From the NCBI GenBank assembly GCA_964484475.1, contig CAZAFU010000001.1, positions 1 through 64,000 of the forward strand: 64,000 nt of DNA, read 5' to 3'. A model generated the notes under the pieces. That model searched no databases, had not been told where the DNA came from, and was given only the letters and a program-made list of their open reading frames with translations. Made by a program: the position numbers and the translations under genes. Of this stretch, positions 1 through 7,480 are shown piece by piece (the first letter of the stretch is position 1; each line of letters starts with the position of its first letter). The DNA comes from Parvularcula sp964484475 (GTDB lineage: Bacteria > Pseudomonadota > Alphaproteobacteria > Caulobacterales > Parvularculaceae).

Positions 1-165
1 CGGGTGGGTGTTCATGGTCATCAAGGTGAAGAGGTGATTGTCGTATTCCGTCACCGTCTTGCCGGGCCGGTGCTCATAGATGTGGCCGACCTCGAAATCC
101 TCGAAATAGCGGCCGAAGGTCTCCCGGAAACGGTTCGGCCCGACTTCCTTCCACTGCTGCACCAT
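1..165 (-). CDS. MaoC-like (itaconyl/mesaconyl-CoA hydratase type) enzyme, 5' part only
   Basis: The first 55 codons of a leftward gene that runs off the window. The N-terminus shows FGRYFEDFEVG followed by PGKTVTEYDNHLFT and TMNTHP, which is typical of MaoC hot-dog hydratases of the mesaconyl-CoA/itaconyl-CoA hydratase kind. These hydrate branched unsaturated dicarboxyl-CoA esters. The ATG at 165 is preceded by GGAGG 11 bases upstream; the frame stays open further up, to a stop near 203, with no better start. It lies 331 bp beyond the end of the leftward five-gene operon and has its own palindromes upstream. A hydratase of this type fits the CoA-transferase and lyase genes at 16.5-18.8 kb. 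The family call is fairly safe; the substrate is inferred. Confidence 0.75.
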   Translation of the reverse strand, partial: MVQQWKEVGPNRFRETFGRYFEDFEVGHIYEHRPGKTVTEYDNHLFTLMTMNTHP

Positions 166-496
166 TGCGTCCAAGACCTCCCGCCATTTGTCCGGACAAT
201 TCTAGGGCAAGGCTGTTGTCCGGTCAAATGCCGGGTGCATGGGTGGTGCGCCAGATTCGCCTGCTGTGACGGCGCCAGCGGCCTGCGGCCGTTCGCTTCG
301 GGACGATGAAGCACACGACCAGCGGACGGGTGGACTGCCGTCCGACCTGCGTTGGGAGCAACAAGGGTCGTGAAACGGCTGCCGGCTGGAGCTTGCGCCT
401 CTCTTCCATGACGGCCCCATCGGCGCGAGCTCCGGGCGGGCCACCTGAATGGACCGCAGGTCCCGTCGGTTCCGGCGCGGCGGATTGCCCGTGGCT
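166..496. other. Intergenic region upstream of the MaoC-like gene
   Basis: I see no gene in these 331 bases. They hold two similar palindromes near the MaoC start (188-227, listed separately). No convincing terminator is visible for the leftward operon that ends at 497. Confidence 0.6.
188..227. promoter_or_regulatory. Tandem palindromic operator-like sites
   Basis: TTGTCCGGACAA (188-199) is a perfect 12-bp palindrome. TTGTCCGGTCAA (216-227) repeats it with one change, 28 bp further on. Both lie just upstream of the MaoC-like start at 165. Such symmetry is common for GntR or TetR-type repressors; the regulator itself is not in the window. The sequence is unlike the AAATGGTATATCATTT element of the neighbouring units. 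Confidence 0.5.
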
Positions 497-1075
497 TCAG
501 TCCGTGCGCGGGTCTTCGATCACCTGGTTCAGCTCGATGGTGTGACCGTCATTATCGGTCAGGGTCGAAACCATGACGACGATGTCGCCGGCGGGTGAAG
601 GGTAGCGGCGCTCCATTGGCTCGCCGACCACTTCCACGCCCGGCGCAGCGGCAGCCTCGGGAAAGGTCTCCGCAAGGGTTTCGGTGTTGAAGAGGAGTAC
701 GATCTCTCCCGGTGTGAAATTGGCCGGATCGGGTGCCGCAAGGTCCTGTTCGGTCTGGTCGAGGAACTGCCAGAGGCCAAGCATCCCGATGAAATCATCG
801 TTCGCCTTGAGGAGGACGAGCCGGGAGCGGTTCTCCCCATCCGCACCGTGGCGGGTGGAAAGGCCCGGAGAGGTCAGCTCCTGATCGTACGCGACAGTCA
901 TTCCCAGCGCGTCGCGGTAGAGCGCCAGCGAGGCATCGATATCGCGCACGATCAGCGTGGTGCGCCGGAGGTCGAGGGGGTTTCTCGTCTCTTCGGTGTC
1001 AGTGCCTTCCTGCGCCGCGTCAGTGCCGCAGGCGCCGATGAGAAGAAGAACAAGCCAGAGAAGCCCATTGCGCAT
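497..1075 (-). CDS. VOC-superfamily lipoprotein
   Basis: A 192-residue protein with a lipoprotein signal: a hydrophobic stretch from about residue 4, then LLIGAC with the lipidated Cys at about 16. One vicinal-oxygen-chelate unit follows, with LRRTTLIVRDIDASLALYRD near residue 36 and TDNDGHTIELNQ near the C-terminus. VOC proteins include glyoxalases, extradiol dioxygenases and binding proteins; an exported lipoprotein form is unusual, and I cannot assign a reaction. It is the last gene of the five-gene operon starting at 3738. Its ATG shares one base (TGATG) with the stop of the CpcT-like gene, so translation is probably coupled. Confidence 0.8.
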   Translation of the reverse strand: MRNGLLWLVLLLIGACGTDAAQEGTDTEETRNPLDLRRTTLIVRDIDASLALYRDALGMTVAYDQELTSPGLSTRHGADGENRSRLVLLKANDDFIGMLGLWQFLDQTEQDLAAPDPANFTPGEIVLLFNTETLAETFPEAAAAPGVEVVGEPMERRYPSPAGDIVVMVSTLTDNDGHTIELNQVIEDPRTD

Positions 1076-1695
1076 CAGTCCGTACCCCCTTCTGCGAGTC
1101 TGAAGATATAACCACCGCCCGGCGGGCCCCAGACAAGCCGGCCCGAAAGATCATACCCCCGGTCCCAGTTCACGTAGGCGTCGGGTGTCCTGAGCGTCCG
1201 GGTGTCGACCACCGATCCACCCTTGTAGCCGTTGGGGCAGCGGGTCCGGCCCTGCCAGTAGCCCTCGCCAACCCTGAGGATGGTTCCCATGCAGACCGCC
1301 TCGGTGATCCATGCTTCGTCGAAACCGGCTTCACGTTCCAAGACCCAGGCACCGACGTCCGAAGAGGCCGCGCGGTCGATGCGGTAGGTGGTGGTATGGA
1401 CCTCTCCTTCGCCGAGCGGGCGGAGGGCGATCACGACCTGGAAATAGGGCCGCATCCGGGAGCGCTGGGCAATGTCCGGCGCAGCTTCGGCGCTCTCACC
1501 GAAGATCCAGTTCTGCTGCACAAGGCGAACGGCACCATCCTCGCCGCCGGGAATGCGAACGGTCTCGCTGACGACGTAGTCATAGGCTTCGGACACGGAC
1601 TGTTCCGCGCTGGACCAGAGCCCGGTCATGGCGTTGGCGAGTTCCTCCGCGCTTCCCGCCTGAAAGAGGGCGAAGACGAGGACGAGAGAACTCAT
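1075..1695 (-). CDS. CpcT/CpeT-like exported lipocalin-fold protein
   Basis: About 206 residues. The start at 1695 was chosen because its ATG overlaps the stop of the preceding gene (ATGA), and the resulting N-terminus is a short signal sequence (SSLVLVFALFQAGSAEE). The mature part resembles CpcT/CpeT (DUF1001): LANAMTGLWSSAEQ at the start, a VQQNWIF strand, then a Cys-containing strand, GYWQGRTRCPNGY, and WDRGYDLSGRLVWGPPGGGY at the end. In cyanobacteria these proteins attach bilins to phycobiliproteins. No phycobiliproteins are expected here, so a role in binding a hydrophobic or pyrrolic ligand in the periplasm is only an inference. An alternative is an uncharacterised lipocalin-like protein. 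Confidence 0.65.
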   Translation of the reverse strand: MSSLVLVFALFQAGSAEELANAMTGLWSSAEQSVSEAYDYVVSETVRIPGGEDGAVRLVQQNWIFGESAEAAPDIAQRSRMRPYFQVVIALRPLGEGEVHTTTYRIDRAASSDVGAWVLEREAGFDEAWITEAVCMGTILRVGEGYWQGRTRCPNGYKGGSVVDTRTLRTPDAYVNWDRGYDLSGRLVWGPPGGGYIFRLAEGGTD

Positions 1696-2588
1696 CCGGG
1701 CTCGACCTCGGATGCGAAATGCCTGGCAACCTCCTCGCGGGTGGTGATCCATACGTCGTCATGATGGCGGACGTAATCGAGGAAGTCCCTGAAAGCGCCG
1801 ATCCTGCCGGGCCGGCCGATGATCCTGAGGTGGAGCCCGAGGCTCATCATCCGCGCGCCCTCCTCCTTCGCCTCGGCGCGCAGCCAGTCGAAGGTTCCCT
1901 TCGCGTAGTCGAGCCACATCCGGGGCGTGAAACTGGGGTCGAGCCAGAATTTCATGTCGTTCGAATCGATCGCATAGGGAAGGACGACGATCGGTTGCCG
2001 GCTGCCGCCCTCTGTCTGCACATGGTCCCAATAGGGGAAGTCGTCGGAATAGTCGTCCATGTGGTAGAGGTAGCCCTCTTCCGTCACCAGCCTGCGGGTT
2101 GCATCGGTATGCAGGTAGCGGGACAGCCAGCCTGCGGGTTTCCGGCCGCAGGTCTTCTCGATGGATGCTGTTCCCTTGCGGATGAAATCCCGCTCCTGCT
2201 CTTCGTCCATGAAGGCGGTGAAAGCCCATTTGTAGCCGTGATTACAGGGCTCATCCCCCCTCTGCACGATCGCTTCTGCCAGCCAAGGCGCCTTTTCCAG
2301 GGCCTGCCCGCAGACAGTCCAGGTGGCGGGAAGGCCCGCCTCGTCCAGCAGTTTGAGGACCCGGGGCGCGCCACGGTTGATCCCGTACTGATAGTTCGTC
2401 TCGTTGCCATGCATCCTGATCGGCTTCTTCGTCACGACACCGAGTTCGTCCACGGGCTCGGGACGGGCATCGCCTTCGTCGACCCGGCTCTCGGCACCTT
2501 CCTCGACATTCACGACGATGGTGAGAGCCAGACGCTTCCCACCGGGCCAGGTGAAACCTTCGGGCGCGGGGTCCTTCGGCATTGCCAT
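1692..2588 (-). CDS. PuuE/allantoinase-like polysaccharide-deacetylase-fold hydrolase
   Basis: 298 residues with the features of the PuuE branch of the NodB fold: NVEEGAE at 27-33 (where metal-dependent deacetylases have DD), NHGYKW at 116-121, GWLSRY near 153, and GLHLRIIGRPGR at 251-262 followed by a FLDYVRHHDDVWITTR tail. PuuE opens the five-membered hydantoin ring of allantoin and does not use the NodB metal site. A cytoplasmic hydrolase of a cyclic amide, ureide or imide is therefore the best guess; nothing else in the island suggests purine breakdown. Third gene of the operon. Its ATG overlaps the SDR stop by one base (TGATG), and its own stop overlaps the CpcT-like start. Confidence 0.8.
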   Translation of the reverse strand: MAMPKDPAPEGFTWPGGKRLALTIVVNVEEGAESRVDEGDARPEPVDELGVVTKKPIRMHGNETNYQYGINRGAPRVLKLLDEAGLPATWTVCGQALEKAPWLAEAIVQRGDEPCNHGYKWAFTAFMDEEQERDFIRKGTASIEKTCGRKPAGWLSRYLHTDATRRLVTEEGYLYHMDDYSDDFPYWDHVQTEGGSRQPIVVLPYAIDSNDMKFWLDPSFTPRMWLDYAKGTFDWLRAEAKEEGARMMSLGLHLRIIGRPGRIGAFRDFLDYVRHHDDVWITTREEVARHFASEVEPG

Positions 2589-3424
2589 CAGTGAGGTTCC
2601 TCGCCGCCGGAAACGTTCATGCTCTCCGCCGTGATGTACTGCGCCTCGTCGGATGCGAGCCAGGCCACAGCATTTGCGGTATCTTCGGGAAGACCGGGCC
2701 GGCCAAGCGGGATGCGGGCCTTCATCGCCTCCATGTACGCCTCCACCGAGTCTGCGCCGACGACCTTCGAGAAATATTCGTTCTGCCAGGCCCCGAGCCC
2801 CGTCGTGACGTGGTTGGGACAGACATTGTTGACGGTGATCTGGTGCTGGCCGAGCTCGACCGCCGCCGACCTCACGAGACCGACGAGACCATGCTTGGAG
2901 CTCGTATAGGCCTGCGCGTGGGGGAAGCCGGACTTGGCCGCCTGGCTTGCGATGTTGACGATACGTCCGCCCCTGCCCTGTTTGACCATGACTTCGGCAG
3001 CGGCTTTCACGCCGAAGAAGGCGCCGGTGAGGTTCACGTCGATCACCGCCCGCCAGTCCTTCTCGGTCACCTCGAGAAGCGGCTTCATGATATAGCCGAT
3101 GCCTGCGTTGTTGACCCAGATATCCAGCGACCCGTGTTCGTCCTCCGCATGGCGAGCGAGAGCGCGCACCTCTTCGAGGGACCGGACATCGCAGGTTTTC
3201 GTGGAGCAGCTGACGCCGAGGTCGCGGATCTCCCCGGCGATGGTTTCCATCTCCTCGGTGGTGCCGATGTGCTCCTGCCCGGTTGCGGCGTCCCTGGCCT
3301 CGCCGATATCGGAGATGACGATGTTCGCCCCGTCCGCCGCGAGACGCCTCGCGATCGCTTCGCCGAGCCCCTTCTTCCGGCCAGACCCGGTGATGACGGC
3401 GGTCTTGCCCGACAGGTCACCCAT
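2588..3424 (-). CDS. Short-chain dehydrogenase/reductase
   Basis: 278 residues, the classical SDR length. Visible motifs are the cofactor loop TGSGRKKGLG (12-21), NNAG (105-108), the catalytic Ser at 160, YTSSK (Tyr173, Lys177) and a C-terminal SGGEEPH. It should oxidise a hydroxyl or reduce a carbonyl with NAD(P)H in the cytoplasm; the substrate cannot be read from sequence. Second gene of the leftward operon. Its ATG overlaps the HapK-like stop by one base (TGATG). The insert around residues 45-55 suggests a specialised subfamily. Confidence 0.9.
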   Translation of the reverse strand: MGDLSGKTAVITGSGRKKGLGEAIARRLAADGANIVISDIGEARDAATGQEHIGTTEEMETIAGEIRDLGVSCSTKTCDVRSLEEVRALARHAEDEHGSLDIWVNNAGIGYIMKPLLEVTEKDWRAVIDVNLTGAFFGVKAAAEVMVKQGRGGRIVNIASQAAKSGFPHAQAYTSSKHGLVGLVRSAAVELGQHQITVNNVCPNHVTTGLGAWQNEYFSKVVGADSVEAYMEAMKARIPLGRPGLPEDTANAVAWLASDEAQYITAESMNVSGGEEPH

Positions 3425-3738
3425 CAGGCGAGCTCTTCGGTGAGAACGAAAAAGAGGTCATCGGTCATCGCCTGGAACTCGCCGGCGACTTTCTGCATCG
3501 TTTCGCTGCCTACTTCGTCACCGAAGAGATCCATATCCGCAACATCGATGATCTCGATATACTGGTAGGGCGGCCTGGCGTCGGAGCCGAGGAGCCCCGC
3601 CGACCTGAAGACCTTGAACTGGTCCACCGATTTGAGCCCGTTCACGGTGGGAAGGTCGGTGGACTTCGCCCAGGTTTCGTAATCGGAGACACTGACCTCC
3701 GGTTTCAGATTGAACAGCGCGACGATTTTCGTGCTCAC
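3424..3738 (-). CDS. HapK/RedY-like dimeric alpha-beta barrel protein
   Basis: 104 residues, a ferredoxin-like (EthD/ABM-type) small protein with VALFNLKPEVSVSDYETWA at the start, a central SVDQFKVFRSAG and YQYIEIIDVADMD. It resembles the HapK/RedY family found with prodiginine biosynthesis genes; an EthD-type assignment is the alternative. The start is a GTG at 3738, chosen because AAGGAG lies 8 bases upstream. First gene of the leftward operon HapK-like, SDR, PuuE-like, CpcT-like, VOC lipoprotein. The 16-bp operator-like element at 3768-3783 begins 30 bp upstream. Confidence 0.65.
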   Translation of the reverse strand: MSTKIVALFNLKPEVSVSDYETWAKSTDLPTVNGLKSVDQFKVFRSAGLLGSDARPPYQYIEIIDVADMDLFGDEVGSETMQKVAGEFQAMTDDLFFVLTEELA

Positions 3739-3767
3739 GGACCGATCTCCTTGGGCTATTGTTCGTT

Positions 3768-3783
3768 AAATGATATACCATTT
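3768..3783. promoter_or_regulatory. Shared operator-like element, copy 1
   Basis: AAATGATATACCATTT, the exact reverse complement of copy 2 at 6545. It sits between two divergent units (HapK-like operon leftward, methyltransferase rightward). The arms AAATG/CATTT around TATA make it nearly palindromic. In each direction TGNTATA also resembles an extended -10 box, so it may overlap the promoters. Confidence 0.75.
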
Positions 3784-3841
3784 ATGACGAATGCCTAGCC
3801 TGCTCACTGATTTCGGTCAGGATCGAGGACTGGAGAAACCG

Positions 3842-5059
3842 ATGACGGACACCAAGAACGCCCCCCACTATGACGGCCCGCCGGATTACCGGGTGGTCGG
3901 CAAGCACGGCGTCTACCCGCAGGTGAGCCATGACGAGGTGGCGCGCTTCAATTTTCTCGCACAGATGAACCGCCACCTCTCCACACGCGTGATGCCGGGG
4001 GTCGCGGAGGCCTTCGAGCACCGCATAGAGCCCGACAGGACGAAGGAAGGCGAGCCATTCCGCTCTCGCCACGACGTCCGCAAGGCGCTGATGCGCGACC
4101 CGGCATGGCAGTGGTGGTCCGCCCTGCGCCGGGCGACGATGGAAACCCGGCAACAGGCCGGCCGCTGGGTGACCCTGAGGCAAGCCGAAGAGTTGGCCGA
4201 TAAGGTGCGTGAACTGACTGACGGTGACGGAAGGCTCGAGCTCACGCCCGGTTTCAAGCAACCCCGATCCACTGCAGCCATCGACCATCACCTGATGCCC
4301 GGAAGCTATCATACGGAGCTTTTCACCGGCGACGTGAGTGGCGCCGCGAATTACGATGCGGGCATCTTCGCCACCACGGGAGGCATGCTCGGCAAGTACA
4401 ATGACGGAGGCGGGGTTGCGGTGTCGGAATGGGTCAAGGCGAACCTTCCGGATTTCGAGCCGAAGAGGATCCTCGATCTTGGCTGCGGCCTCGGCCACAA
4501 CGTGCTGCCGATCGCGGAGGCGTTCCCCGCGGCGGAGGTGATCGGCGTCGATGCCGGCGCGCCGATGCTGCGCTACGGTCTCGCCCGGGCGAAGACGCTC
4601 GGCATCGAGAATGTCCGCTTCGTGCAGGGGGATGTCTCCGATCTCGCCCGCTTCGGGGACGAGAGCTTCGACTGGATCCAGTCGACCATGTTCCTGCACG
4701 AAACCAGCTACAAGCTGATGCCGAAGATCTTTGCGGAGACCAGGCGCCTCCTCAAACCCGGGGGGATCGTCCTGCACGTGGAGCAGCCGCAATATACCGA
4801 GGACATGCCCCTGTTCGAGCAGGCGATGAGGGACTGGGACGCCTTCTACAACAACGAACCCTTCTGGACGAAGATGCACGAGATCGATCTCGATGCCTGG
4901 ATGGAGGAAGCGGGTTTCCGCCGGGAAAGCCTGATCCATGGGGGTGTCGCGGCGGTCGTTGATGCCGAGGTCTTCCCCGAGGCGGCGAAGGACCGGAAGC
5001 AGGAGGACTACGGACGCAAGGCGGCCTGGCACGTCATCGGCGCAAGGAAGGCGGCCTGA
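3842..5059 (+). CDS. Class I SAM-dependent methyltransferase
   Basis: About 405 residues from the ATG at 3842, which has GGAG 7 bases upstream; an in-frame start at 3791 would run through the operator region and has no ribosome site. The C-terminal half is a Rossmann methyltransferase: ILDLGCGLGHN (SAM loop near 212), an acidic residue in VIGVDAGAPM, FVQGDVSDL, and LLKPGGIVLHVEQPQ. The N-terminal 180 residues are an extra helical domain without an obvious match. Probable O-, N- or C-methylation of a pathway intermediate, substrate unknown. First gene of a two-gene rightward unit under operator copy 1. Confidence 0.85.
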   Translation: MTDTKNAPHYDGPPDYRVVGKHGVYPQVSHDEVARFNFLAQMNRHLSTRVMPGVAEAFEHRIEPDRTKEGEPFRSRHDVRKALMRDPAWQWWSALRRATMETRQQAGRWVTLRQAEELADKVRELTDGDGRLELTPGFKQPRSTAAIDHHLMPGSYHTELFTGDVSGAANYDAGIFATTGGMLGKYNDGGGVAVSEWVKANLPDFEPKRILDLGCGLGHNVLPIAEAFPAAEVIGVDAGAPMLRYGLARAKTLGIENVRFVQGDVSDLARFGDESFDWIQSTMFLHETSYKLMPKIFAETRRLLKPGGIVLHVEQPQYTEDMPLFEQAMRDWDAFYNNEPFWTKMHEIDLDAWMEEAGFRRESLIHGGVAAVVDAEVFPEAAKDRKQEDYGRKAAWHVIGARKAA

Positions 5060-5061
5060 CC

Positions 5062-5430
5062 ATGGCAGACGGAAAGGTCGATCCCCTCGCCCTTGCCGGC
5101 GCGAAAGCCAAGGGCAAGCGACCATGGTTCTTCGATAATCCCGATACGGAGCGGGTAATGAACATCACCCTCGCCCTGATGCAGGAAGTGGCGGTGATAC
5201 GCGAGCGGCTCGACACCGTCGAGCGGCTTCTCGAGCGCGACGGCGCGGTTACACGAGAAGCCATCGAGGCCTACGAGCCTTCAAAAGCGGAGGCGGCCGA
5301 GCGTGGTCTCCTGCAGCAGGAATTCATCGCCCGTTGCCTGCGGATCCTGCAACAGGACCGCGAAGCCTTGCGCGAAGGCCGGGAAGCATCGAGCGAGGAC
5401 GTGGCGGAAGAGTTTTCGCGCACCGACTGA
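5062..5430 (+). CDS. Small conserved hypothetical protein
   Basis: 122 residues, starting 2 bases after the methyltransferase stop with AGGAAGG upstream. It has no signal peptide or membrane span. Residues 20-40 carry PWFFDNPDTERVMNITLALM; the rest is highly charged and helical (repeated Glu/Arg, likely coiled coil between about 40 and 105). I do not recognise a family. Its tight coupling to the methyltransferase suggests a partner or subunit of that enzyme. It ends 6 bp from the stop of the convergent neighbour. Confidence 0.7.
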   Translation: MADGKVDPLALAGAKAKGKRPWFFDNPDTERVMNITLALMQEVAVIRERLDTVERLLERDGAVTREAIEAYEPSKAEAAERGLLQQEFIARCLRILQQDREALREGREASSEDVAEEFSRTD

Positions 5431-5436
5431 AGCGTC

Positions 5437-6219
5437 TCAGAACGTGGGCGCAGCCGGCGCTTCCTCGATCCGGAAAATGTCGTCAGGATACGCCTCACCG
5501 ATCCTGAAATCGGTCCAGATGGCTTCATTGGCCTTCACGCCGTCGTAGAAGAGGCGCACCCTTCCCGCCTGCTTCCACGGCGTTCCCTCCTTCTTGAAGA
5601 ATTCGGAATAGACCCGCTCATGCCAGCCCCGGGGGGTGTCGAAGCCGACATAGACAATGGCGTCGTCGGACTGGCGGATGCCGAACATCGTCTCGCCACC
5701 GGAGGGGTCGGTCAAAGCCACCATGTAAGCCGTCTGCCCATCGATCAACCTGTCGGGAAGCCGGTTCTGGCTCCACCCCTCATCGAGGGCGTTGCGGATC
5801 GCTCCGTAGCCGAAGTTGGCGCTCCAGACTGCGTTGGCCGACTGGTCCGCCATCGGACCATCTTCCGTCGATGTCGTTTCCCCGTCATAGGCGAGAAGCA
5901 GGGCAAGTTCACCGTCCGTCCAGGCCTCGATCCGGACCTTGCCGTTGGCGTTGTGAGCCTCGGTCTTCTCGTCAGCGAAGGCCCGCCACATCGCATAGCG
6001 GTCCCACAAGGTCTCCGATCCGTCCGCCCCGCGAATGATGTTGTAGCCGGTCAGCTTCAGGGTCCCCGGTTTCACGAAGGCCTCCCCGCCCGCGGCGGCA
6101 TGGGCGCGCTCGATGATCATCCGGGCGGAAAGGTCTTCTTCGGACTGGACGGCCGCGGGCATCTCGCCACGCTCGGCGATCAGCGGTGGTAGAAGAAGAA
6201 GCAGGAGTACCGGCAGCAT
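5437..6219 (-). CDS. Exported hypothetical protein (LolA/outer-membrane lipoprotein-sorting-like)
   Basis: 260 residues from the ATG at 6219, which shares one base (TGATG) with the stop of the upstream DUF1330 gene; a GTG one codon earlier is also possible. It begins with a Leu-rich signal sequence (LPVLLLLLLPPLIAE). The mature part has AHAAAGGEAFVKPGTLKLTG and alternating beta-strands (tryptophan and tyrosine rich, e.g. DRYAMWRAF, VRIEAWTDGELALLLAYDG), as in LolA/LolB-like half-barrels that hold a hydrophobic ligand. Function unknown. Second gene of the leftward pair under operator copy 2. Confidence 0.65.
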   Translation of the reverse strand: MLPVLLLLLLPPLIAERGEMPAAVQSEEDLSARMIIERAHAAAGGEAFVKPGTLKLTGYNIIRGADGSETLWDRYAMWRAFADEKTEAHNANGKVRIEAWTDGELALLLAYDGETTSTEDGPMADQSANAVWSANFGYGAIRNALDEGWSQNRLPDRLIDGQTAYMVALTDPSGGETMFGIRQSDDAIVYVGFDTPRGWHERVYSEFFKKEGTPWKQAGRVRLFYDGVKANEAIWTDFRIGEAYPDDIFRIEEAPAAPTF

Positions 6220-6512
6220 CACGGCGCCTCCACCACCATGACATAGGCGTCAGCGAGGGGTTGCCTCAGCTGTTTGAGGTCCTGGTACTCGTTGGAATTC
6301 CAGAACCGTTCGATCGCCGCCTTGTCGGGCCATTTCGAGATGACGGCACTCATGCCGTCGAACTGCCCCCCTTCAAAGCTTTCCACCCCCGGGGCGCGGA
6401 GGACATACTCGCCGCCATGAGCCGCGATGAGTTCCGCCGTCGGCACGCCATACTCCGAAACGAAGCGCTCCCGGTCATGGATCCTGGCGAAGACGATCAT
6501 GTATGCGGTCAC
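6219..6512 (-). CDS. DUF1330 family protein
   Basis: 97 residues with the DUF1330 pattern: IHDRERFVSEYGVPTAELIA, a central GGEYVLRAPG, then FEGGQFDGMSAVISKWPDK and AIERFWNSNEYQDLK. This is a ferredoxin-like dimeric alpha-beta barrel fold of unknown function, sometimes found with monooxygenase-type pathways. The start is a GTG at 6512 with AGGAGA 8 bases upstream. Operator copy 2 begins 33 bp upstream and is shared with the divergent VOC-MDR-hydrolase unit. Confidence 0.85.
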   Translation of the reverse strand: MTAYMIVFARIHDRERFVSEYGVPTAELIAAHGGEYVLRAPGVESFEGGQFDGMSAVISKWPDKAAIERFWNSNEYQDLKQLRQPLADAYVMVVEAP

Positions 6513-6544
6513 GGGCTGAGTCTCCTGTTCGCAGTCGGGCCGGT

Positions 6545-6560
6545 AAATGGTATATCATTT
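6545..6560. promoter_or_regulatory. Shared operator-like element, copy 2
   Basis: AAATGGTATATCATTT, used here as the reference copy. It lies centrally between two divergent starts (GTG at 6512 and ATG at 6593), with about 32 bp on each side. The symmetric placement suggests one regulator controls both directions. Confidence 0.75.
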
Positions 6561-6592
6561 GCGAGAACAGCCAAGACCGAGGAACACGTCCC

Positions 6593-7480
6593 ATGAAATT
6601 GCTGCGCGCAGCCACCGTGACCGTCAGTGATCTCGACCGCTCCATCGGTCTTTACAGCGAATACCTCAATTACGCCGTCGTCGAGACCGGCGCGGTTTCG
6701 TCCGCCCTTGCGCAAGGCTGGGGGGCGCCTGCCAGCGCCGGCTGCCGGATGGCCGTCATGCAGCCTTCCTCCGGAGCGGAGATCTACCTGCGCTTTGTGG
6801 AGCAACCGCCTGTCGAGGGGTTTCGCGCTCTCAGGACCTATGGCTGGAACGCCATCGAGATCTGCGTGCAGGACGTCATGGCCGCGAACGAGCGGATGGA
6901 AGCCTCGCCTTTCGAAATCATTGGCCCCCCGCGGGAAATCGAGGGGCTGCCCGCGATCCACCCCATGCAGGTGAAGGGCCCGGACGAGGAGATCGTCTAC
7001 CTTACCCAGATCAAGGACGACCTGCCCGCCTTCGACCTGCCACGGGCGGAAAGCCTGATCGACAAGCTCTTCATCCTGGTGATGGGCTGTTCGGACCTCG
7101 ATGAGGGACTTGCCTTCATGGAGAAGCGTGCGGGCGTGAGCTTCGGGCGCGACATGGAAATCGTCTATACGATGCTGGCCAAGGCCTATGGCAGCGATCC
7201 GGACGCTCTTCACCGCATCGCGACCATGGTCCACGATCGCGATGTCTTTCTCGAACTCGACCAGTATCCCGAAGCCGCAACTCCCCGGCCGAAACATGAC
7301 GGAATGCTGCCCCCCGGGTGCGCGGTGGGGACGCTCTGGACACCGGACATCCGAGCCCTGCCCGGACCGTGGATGACCGAGCCGGAAACACGGGACAGCG
7401 TGATCTACAAAGGACGGCTGGCGGCCACTTTGTCGGGCCCCGACGGAACCTTGATCGAGATCGTAGAGGGCGAGGCATGA
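6593..7480 (+). CDS. Two-domain VOC-superfamily protein
   Basis: 295 residues from the ATG at 6593 (GAGGA about 9 bases upstream). The first VOC unit starts at once (LLRAATVTVSDLDRSIGLYS). The second is marked by LFILVMGCSDLDEGLAFMEK near residue 165 and ends LSGPDGTLIEIVEG. The tandem layout matches ring-cleaving dioxygenase-type or glyoxalase-type VOC proteins. The usual metal ligands (His, His, Glu) are not all obvious: a terminal Glu is present (IEIVE), but the first-position His residues seem to be missing, so it may be a binding protein or a lyase rather than a dioxygenase. Stop overlaps the next start by 4 bases (ATGA). Confidence 0.8.
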   Translation: MKLLRAATVTVSDLDRSIGLYSEYLNYAVVETGAVSSALAQGWGAPASAGCRMAVMQPSSGAEIYLRFVEQPPVEGFRALRTYGWNAIEICVQDVMAANERMEASPFEIIGPPREIEGLPAIHPMQVKGPDEEIVYLTQIKDDLPAFDLPRAESLIDKLFILVMGCSDLDEGLAFMEKRAGVSFGRDMEIVYTMLAKAYGSDPDALHRIATMVHDRDVFLELDQYPEAATPRPKHDGMLPPGCAVGTLWTPDIRALPGPWMTEPETRDSVIYKGRLAATLSGPDGTLIEIVEGEA

